From assembly GCA_964545285.1 (NCBI GenBank), contig CAZJEW010000034.1:1-11602 (forward strand): DNA of 11,602 nucleotides. Reading direction: 5' to 3'. Positions 8,101-11,602 of this stretch are shown piece after piece. Every line of letters begins with the position of its first letter. Position 1 is the stretch's first letter. The notes beneath the pieces were generated by a model. It did not search any database. It worked only from the letters and a program-made list of their open reading frames with translations, and was not told where the DNA came from. The stretch is from CAG-1000 sp964545285. Lineage in GTDB: Bacteria; Bacillota_I; Bacilli_A; RF39; UBA660. A program made the position numbers and the translations under genes.

Positions 8101-9774
8101 AATAATGTTCTTCCAGTTACTAATGTTAAAGACAATGGCGATCAATTAACTAATATTGTAAGATTTTTATGTAATATAGCTAGGGAAAATAATATCAAAA
8201 CTCATAAACTGTGGTTAGATAGTATTCCAGAAGAGATATTTTTGTCTAATTTACAAATTAAGTATAATTATAAAGCAAAACCATTTGTTATAAATCCTAT
8301 TATTGGAGAATATGATAATCCTTCAGCTCAACATCAAGACCTACTAACAATTAATTTTACTAAAAATGGAAATACTGTATTATATGGTGTTCAAGGAAGT
8401 GGAAAAGAAAATTTATTAACAACATTAATAACATCGTGTTGTCTATTTCATGGACCTGATGAATTAAATATATATATATTAGACTTTGGAAGCGAATCTC
8501 TAAAAATATTTAAAGATTTTCCCCAAGTTGGAGATGTAATTTTATCAGATGAAAGTGAAAAAATATTGAACTTTAGTGTTATTTTAAAAAAGGAAATGGA
8601 AAAAAGAAAAGATTTATTTTCAGACTATATGGGTGATTATAAAACCTATATTAAAGAAAGTGGCAAAATTGTACCAACTATACTATGTATTATAAATATG
8701 TACGAGAACTTATCGGAGTTATATTCTACTTTTGTAGATAATCTAACTATACTTTTTAAAGATGGTTCTAAATATGGTATATATTTTATGGTAACTACAG
8801 TAGGAACAAATAGTTTAAGATATCGTATTGCGCAATTATTTAATACTAAACTTTGTACTAAATTAGCTGATCCAACAGACTATAGATTCGTATTGGATGC
8901 TCCGAAAGGCCTAATACCTTCTAAAGCATTTGGAAGAGGACTTGTTGCATTGGAAAACACATATGAATTTCAAACTGCTTACATTTCTAATAAAGATGTA
9001 ATCAAACCTACTATTAAATCATTAGGTGGAAAGCTAAAAGCACAATGTAAAACAAAAGCTGTTCCAGTAGCAGTAATGCCTAAATATCTATTATCTGGGA
9101 GTTTAATAAGTAAGGTAAAATCTCTTGATGAAATTCCTATTGGAATAGCTAAAACATCTTTGAAGATTGTTAATTACGACTTTTATAATAAATTATCTAC
9201 TCCAATTATTTCGAGCAATGCCGATTCTCATGTAAATATGATATATGGATTAATAGATCTTTTTAAACAACTTCCAAATGTCAAAGTGAGAGTAATAGAT
9301 GCATTGAAAATTATTAATAAAACGGTAGGAGTAGATGTTTTTAATCAAGATTATGATACTTTAATAAAACAAGTAATGATTGAGTTAAGAAGAGATTCGA
9401 ACTTGAAGAAAATAAGTTTGTTCATTATAGTAGGACTAGGAGAATTTAGAAACAAATTAAATGAGAAAAACAAAGTATTATTTACCAAAACATTTAATAA
9501 AGCATCAGAATGTAAAAATAATAGATTTATTATTTTTGACAATTACACATCATTTAAATTTTTAGAAAGTGAGACATGGTTTGATAAATTAATTGACCAA
9601 ACTAATGGAATTTGGATAGGTGAAGATGCAGCTACACAAATGGCCATTAATATTCCTAATTTAACCATTAGCGAAAAGAAAATTATTTTTAAAGATATTG
9701 CATACATCGTTAAAGATTCTAAGCATATTATTGTTAGACATGTTATAGACGAAGGAGTAGATTATGAAGAATAA
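5179..9774 (+). CDS. essC: Type VII secretion system (T7SSb) FtsK/SpoIIIE-family ATPase EssC
   Basis: EssC is the membrane motor of the Firmicutes ESX/Wss system and drives export of WXG100/LXG proteins. The 1531-residue length fits the family. An FHA-like domain covers about 97-180 (LGSASNMDIVI, then H129), preceded by a second beta-rich region. Two membrane helices follow at about 264-282 and 297-315. Three ATPase-like domains come next. D1 has a perfect Walker A (GSTGSGKS, 722-729, K728) and Walker B (HLFIISDE, D844-E845). D2 has GVQGSGKE (1070-1077), with Glu in place of Ser/Thr, and Asn (N1173) where Walker B has Asp. D3 (about 1335-1520) has no P-loop. The SD AAGGAGGG is strong but only about 4 nt from the ATG. 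The gene overlaps esaB by 11 nt and follows the S41 protease gene. Confidence 0.95.
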   Translation: MKLFVTDEEKITCFNLPEKINESFLFSYTPQETNIESFINVFAKESNWYLKNDSYININDGKSEDVMLEKYGQYKLNIKGSNYQYHLYLIPAFEEKYKLISLDKESRITLGSASNMDIVIKGEYIQPQHVILTNVNGIWSINSISNSDIYVNRNRVNNTYELNIGDILFICGIKIIWMKTFIKILHLESILTVHQRLKTIDNLPSNDNLKYIKNDLENDVSLFTEEDFFYHKPRLQFINQFEQVVLDEPPSPENLDRIPFIFRIGSSLGFGLIAIVTAIISIEKYTNGQMDSGNFMLRMLTCGSTLIFSMIFPRLLDSYKNKNREKNEKLRQEKYGIYLDKKQGEIFAILNKQAKNLFETFPSAKQCFENIVGNKNKLWDKEINDSDFLSIRVGIGNIESQLKVTGPEQKFTLYDDNLLTRANTLIEVSKILKNVPITFSLKENFISALVCNIDYKDDYFNSIFIQLINACSPTELKIVMLTNDENKDKWDFIKNSPYCYNYADSIRYFATSEEDAKKIFFDIEKIYVERKNTLTGTKQEINEEIDNNILYNNFDTYYLIVTDDYKKYKNINFFDDMLAFNKNLGFSLLLLENKMRSLPNECEKFIYVVDNTSCIFEKEYVKQKQSYFAPEYEKKLDMEKVNRVLSNIPVQSTKDKIALPSMITFLDMYNIGKIEQLNILNKWKSSNPIVSLQAPVGVNENGDLFKLDLHEKAHGPHGLIAGSTGSGKSEFIITYILSMAINYDPHEVQFVLIDYKGGGLAGAFENREKGIAIPHLAGTITNLDTSEMNRTLVSIQSELKRRQVKFNELRDALGEGTIDIYKYQRFYREGKASEPIAHLFIISDEFAELKAQQPDFMDELISTARIGRSLGVHLILATQKPSGVVNDQIWSNSRFRVCLKVQTTSDSNEMLKKPDAASLKETGRFYLQVGYDELFELGQSAWTGAKYIPSEKVIKKVDDSISFINNTGDVISSVNNVLPVTNVKDNGDQLTNIVRFLCNIARENNIKTHKLWLDSIPEEIFLSNLQIKYNYKAKPFVINPIIGEYDNPSAQHQDLLTINFTKNGNTVLYGVQGSGKENLLTTLITSCCLFHGPDELNIYILDFGSESLKIFKDFPQVGDVILSDESEKILNFSVILKKEMEKRKDLFSDYMGDYKTYIKESGKIVPTILCIINMYENLSELYSTFVDNLTILFKDGSKYGIYFMVTTVGTNSLRYRIAQLFNTKLCTKLADPTDYRFVLDAPKGLIPSKAFGRGLVALENTYEFQTAYISNKDVIKPTIKSLGGKLKAQCKTKAVPVAVMPKYLLSGSLISKVKSLDEIPIGIAKTSLKIVNYDFYNKLSTPIISSNADSHVNMIYGLIDLFKQLPNVKVRVIDALKIINKTVGVDVFNQDYDTLIKQVMIELRRDSNLKKISLFIIVGLGEFRNKLNEKNKVLFTKTFNKASECKNNRFIIFDNYTSFKFLESETWFDKLIDQTNGIWIGEDAATQMAINIPNLTISEKKIIFKDIAYIVKDSKHIIVRHVIDEGVDYEE

Positions 9775-10018
9775 AGTTTTAATTAAATTGATTGTTCCTG
9801 ATTTGGAAGAATCATATGATTTATTTATTCCTTTAAATAAAAGTATTGGTAACATAATAGTTTTGATTGATAAAACACTTCATAACCTTAATAGTGATTT
9901 AAGTATTAACTTTAACAATTGTTGTCTATATAATAGTGAAACAGCATTACCTTATGATCCAAGCCAAATAATAAGAGAAACAAATATTAGGAATGCATCA
10001 GAAATAATATTGTTATAA
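9764..10018 (+). CDS. esaB: EsaB/YukD-like ubiquitin-fold protein of the type VII secretion system
   Basis: EsaB/YukD is a small cytoplasmic beta-grasp protein encoded next to essC in Firmicutes T7SSb loci, and is required for or modulates secretion. The product is 84 residues, close to the roughly 80 usual. It shows the expected pattern: an N-terminal beta hairpin (VLIKLIVPD..., YDLFIPLN), one helix (SIGNIIVLIDKTLHNL), then short strands and a terminal hydrophobic strand EIILL, as in ubiquitin-like folds. Sequence identity is low, so the call rests on size, fold pattern and position. The ATG lies 11 nt before the essC end and has its own SD AAGGAG (9752-9757) inside essC, so translation is likely coupled. 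It is the last gene before the insertion sequence. Confidence 0.82.
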   Translation: MKNKVLIKLIVPDLEESYDLFIPLNKSIGNIIVLIDKTLHNLNSDLSINFNNCCLYNSETALPYDPSQIIRETNIRNASEIILL

Positions 10019-10023
10019 TAAAA

Positions 10024-10044
10024 AAAGTAGATATTTTCTACTTT
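10024..10044 (+). terminator. Hairpin after esaB, cut short by the insertion sequence
   Basis: AAAGTAGA (10024-10031), a 5-nt loop and TCTACTTT (10037-10044) make a perfect 8-bp stem just after esaB. The first base of the IS256 inverted repeat follows directly, so only the T residues of the stem remain and the expected T-tract is missing. It looks like a terminator interrupted at its 3' side. Confidence 0.5.
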
Positions 10045-10071
10045 GAGTCTGTAAAAAAGTTTGTGTAAAGT
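10045..10071 (+). repeat. Left terminal inverted repeat of the IS256 element
   Basis: This 27-bp arm begins GAGTCTGT and ends GTGTAAAGT. It is the exact reverse complement of 11292-11318. Pairing stops at the next base on both sides, which fixes the element boundaries. Confidence 0.95.
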
Positions 10072-10098
10072 TACCAAACTATGGTAATACAGATTATA

Positions 10099-10126
10099 GA
10101 GATTGATTTATATCAGTCTCTTTTTT
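10099..10126 (+). terminator. Rightward terminator inside the IS, nested in a larger hairpin
   Basis: GAGATTGA (10099-10106) pairs with TCAGTCTC (10113-10120), with one G-U pair, and is followed by six T residues. It faces transcription arriving from esaB and would stop it before it runs antisense to the transposase. Outer arms AGATTATA (10091-10098) and TATAATCT (10126-10133) can close a longer hairpin around it. The smaller pair TTACCA/TGGTAA (10071-10076 and 10082-10087) lies just before. Confidence 0.65.
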
Positions 10127-10165
10127 ATAATCTAATATTATCATAAATTATTAAATTTTCAAATA

Positions 10166-11236
10166 TCAATTTAATCGATCAGGATATAAAATATTAAGTT
10201 CATTATAAATCATATCCCAATTAGTATATCTAGTTGTCCATTTTTTCTCTATATTTTTAGTGGCTAAATATAAACATTTCATAAGAGAATTGTCATTAGT
10301 AAATACACCTTTAGTTTTAGTATATTTACGATATGAACGGTTTAAAGATTCAATGGCATTAGTTGTATACATAATTTTTCTTAACTCTTTAGAATAGTTA
10401 AATAAGGTACATACAGCTTCCCAATTATCTTCCCAAACTCTCATACTTGTTGGATAAATGTCTTTCCATTTTTCTTTTACTTTTTCTAGATTTTCTCTTG
10501 CCTCCTTTTCATTACTTGCTTTATAAATTGTTCTCAAATCATTGCAAAATGATTTGAGATGTTTATAAGAAACAAACTTAACTGAATTTCTAATTAGATG
10601 TACAATACATCTTTGTTGCATTGTATTAGGATAAACTGCTTTAATTGCTTCATTTATTCCTTTTAATCCATCAGAACATATTATAAGTACATCTTTAACT
10701 CCACGATTCTTAAGTTCGTTTAGGGTACTTAACCAATATTTAGCTGATTCATTTTCTCCAATCCATATTCCCAGTACTTCTTTAAAACCATCAGTATTAA
10801 CTCACAAAATAACATAAGCTGCTTTTTTAACTATCACATTTTCTTGCTTAACATTAAAATGAATAGCGTCAATAAATATGATTGGATAAACTTCTTTTAA
10901 TGGCCTTTTTTGCCATTCTTCGATTTCTTCTAATACTGCATCAGTTATATTACTTATCATTGTTGCTGATAGTTGTACTCCATAAATATCTTCAATAGAA
11001 TCACTTATTTCTCTTGTTGATAGACCTTTGCCATAAAGATTAATTACTTTTTCTTCTATACCAGAAATATCTCTTTTATTTTTTGGAACTATTTGAGGCT
11101 CAAATTCTGCATTCATCATTGTTTGAATTGTATCTTTAAACATATCTTTAAGAGCATCCGCAATATCATTCGCATTTTTTATATCATAATTTTCTAATAT
11201 ATATTTTACTACTTCACTATTTTTATTTTCTTTCAT
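10166..11236 (-). pseudogene. IS256-family transposase, broken by an in-frame TGA and an N-terminal deletion
   Basis: Read leftward from 11236, one frame runs to the TGA at 10166-10168 and is interrupted only by TGA at 10802-10804 (codon 145). The stop falls in AYVIL-stop-VNTDG, where family members have Gly, so a GGA-to-TGA change is likely. The catalytic triad is recognisable: D123 (FIDAIHF), D189 (IICSDGLKG) and E296 (TTNAIESLN), with the conserved C210xxH213. The stop separates D123 from D189 and E296, so neither part can be active alone. The frame has 356 positions against about 400 in the family. The block between MMNAE (41-45) and FEPQIV lacks the usual LGY...NSRNG segment of about 48 residues. 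The SD AAAGGA (11245-11250) is 8 nt from the ATG. Confidence 0.92.
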
Positions 11237-11241
11237 TTTAA

Positions 11242-11289
11242 AAATCCTTTCTTGGTTTATATATTTCTATATTACCACAGAAAGGATTT
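11242..11289 (-). promoter_or_regulatory. Inverted repeat that can hide the transposase Shine-Dalgarno
   Basis: AAATCCTTTCT (11242-11252) and AGAAAGGATTT (11279-11289) are perfect 11-bp reverse complements separated by 26 nt. On the transposase strand the second arm encountered contains the SD AAAGGA. A transcript entering from outside the element would carry both arms and fold the SD into a stem. A transcript starting between the arms would lack the first arm and leave the SD open. This matches the known protection of some IS transposases (for example IS10 and IS50) against read-through expression. The repeat is read directly; the function is inferred. Confidence 0.65.
11269..11274 (-). promoter_or_regulatory. 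Putative extended -10 of the transposase promoter, inside the hairpin loop
   Basis: On the minus strand TGGTAATAT gives an extended -10 (TGn followed by TAATAT). No good -35 is seen at 17 nt, though the terminal repeat lies in that area. Transcription would begin near 11262, between the two arms of the 11-bp inverted repeat, about 25 nt before the ATG. Confidence 0.45.
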
Positions 11290-11291
11290 AT

Positions 11292-11318
11292 ACTTTACAC
11301 AAACTTTTTTACAGACTC
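11292..11318 (-). repeat. Right terminal inverted repeat of the IS256 element
   Basis: This 27-bp arm is the exact reverse complement of 10045-10071 and ends ACAGACTC at the outer boundary. It lies just upstream of the transposase leader and may supply part of its promoter. Confidence 0.95.
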
Positions 11319-11516
11319 GAATATTTTTTTTTAATTGAAATTTGAACCGCACCACTTTTCATTAATATAATTTTATTAAAATATTTTCATTTTGTCAATT
11401 TTGTTTGTACTTTAAAACCATTTTTATTGTGTCTTTTTTGTCAATGACGTTTGCGTTCATTTATCATTGATAAAAAAGCATAATAAAAATATAATGTTTT
11501 GCAAACAAGATAATGT
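11319..11516. other. Very AT-rich spacer between the two IS-derived segments
   Basis: These 198 bases contain no convincing gene. They hold a leftward promoter (11370-11398), a 10-nt direct repeat TTTTGTCAAT (11390-11399 and 11436-11445), a run of nine T residues after GAATA at the left edge, and a small imperfect hairpin near 11444-11460. The block AATTGAAATTTGAACCGCAC at 11333-11352 could be the terminal repeat of the neighbouring IS30-like element, but no partner end is visible. Confidence 0.4.
11370..11398 (-). promoter_or_regulatory. Strong leftward promoter just outside the IS, directed into it
   Basis: On the minus strand a perfect TTGACA (11393-11398 on the plus numbering) is followed by exactly 17 nt and TAAAAT (11370-11375), five of six matches to the sigma-A -10. 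Transcription would start near 11363 and enter the IS256 element 45 bases later, in the direction of the transposase. It may have served a gene now separated from it, or an end of the IS30-like element. Confidence 0.6.
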
Positions 11517-11602
11517 TTAATAGTTTAGTTCCATATCATAGGCACACTTATATCCAAATATTTTTCTTGGCATTGAATTTATATTAAATGATATATTATC
11601 TA
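11517..11602 (-). CDS. IS30-like transposase, C-terminal end (remainder beyond the window)
   Basis: Reading leftward from the window edge, 28 complete codons end at TAA (11517-11519). They encode a tail with MPRKIFGYKCAYDMELNY. The pattern (R/M)PRK-x-(L/F)-x-Y/W-K-x-x-(Y/N)-(E/D) close to the C-terminus is typical of IS30-family DDE transposases, which commonly end in a form such as RPRKxLGYKTPxEVF. The usual TPxEVF is altered here to CAYDMEL. Only the tail is visible, so whether the gene is intact cannot be judged. It lies about 200 bp from the IS256 element and in the same orientation. Confidence 0.65.
   Translation of the reverse strand, partial: DNISFNINSMPRKIFGYKCAYDMELNY

Larger units (their letters stand above)
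10045..11318 (-). mobile_element. IS256-family insertion sequence, decayed
   Basis: The element is 1274 bp, bounded by perfect 27-bp inverted repeats and containing one leftward IS256/Mutator-type transposase gene. Family members are usually a little longer (about 1.3-1.5 kb), which fits the apparent deletion in the transposase. IS256 elements normally make 8-9 bp target duplications. The flanks (TCTACTTT on the left, GAATATTT on the right) do not match, so the neighbourhood seems to have been rearranged after insertion. The transposase is interrupted, so movement would need an intact copy elsewhere; both ends still look usable in trans. Confidence 0.93.

Noticed and set aside
10166..10621. 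Two separate small transposase genes (10166-10621 and 10802-11236)
   Set aside because: They are in the same frame, and the 60 codons between them continue the IS256 family sequence without a break, so they are one gene with a nonsense codon rather than a frameshifted orfA/orfB pair.
10166..11236. Alternative genetic code reading TGA as Gly or Trp
   Set aside because: TGA occurs once inside a frame, while about 3,000 other codons in the window contain none and Trp is always TGG. The same transposase frame also terminates at TGA with a normal family C-terminus.
10037..11326. Target-site duplication around the IS256 element
   Set aside because: The 8-9 bases next to the two 27-bp repeats do not match, and shifting the ends by a few bases does not produce a direct repeat.
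11390..11445. CRISPR-like or iteron repeat array
   Set aside because: There are only two copies of a 10-nt AT-rich repeat 46 bp apart, with no third unit and no cas or replication gene nearby.
11460..11474. Terminator after the IS30-like gene
   Set aside because: TTTATC/GATAAA can form a 6-bp stem, but the T run precedes it on the minus strand and no T-tract follows in either direction.

Overview
The window is AT-rich DNA from a low-GC member of the Bacillota (Firmicutes). It opens with the end of the S10/spc/alpha ribosomal cluster in the order rpmJ-rpsM-rpsK-rpoA-rplQ. There is no rpsD between rpsK and rpoA, which is the arrangement usual in Bacilli and their relatives rather than in most Clostridia. 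Trp is written TGG throughout and no long gene contains an in-frame TGA, so the standard bacterial code fits. The species cannot be named from this sequence.

Layout. (1) 1-2236: the ribosomal/RNA polymerase operon, with strong Shine-Dalgarno (SD) sites, closed by a hairpin-plus-T-tract terminator after rplQ. (2) 2291-3783: a single gene for a polytopic CPBP/Abi-type membrane metalloprotease with an extra C-terminal domain predicted to lie outside the cell, and its own terminator. (3) 3809-10044: a putative three-gene operon, starting from a TATAAT promoter: a membrane-anchored S41 (CtpA/CtpB-like) PDZ protease, a 1531-residue EssC-type FtsK/SpoIIIE ATPase of the type VII secretion system (T7SSb), and an EsaB/YukD-like ubiquitin-fold protein overlapping essC by 11 nt. 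Neither WXG100 substrates nor EsaA, EssA or EssB are in the window. (4) 10045-11318: an IS256-family insertion sequence with perfect 27-bp terminal inverted repeats, abutting the hairpin that follows esaB. Its leftward transposase is broken by one TGA where relatives have Gly, and it also appears to lack about 48 N-terminal residues. (5) 11319-11602: a short spacer with a strong leftward promoter aimed into the IS, then the C-terminal end of an IS30-like transposase.

The most interesting points are the S41 protease-EssC-EsaB operon, which suggests a protease dedicated to a T7SSb machine, and the control region of the IS256 element. There an 11-bp inverted repeat would hide the transposase SD in read-through transcripts but not in transcripts starting at the element's own promoter. 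A strong promoter just outside the element points at this device. The two IS remnants next to the T7SS genes suggest the locus has been rearranged, and its downstream part may have been lost or moved.
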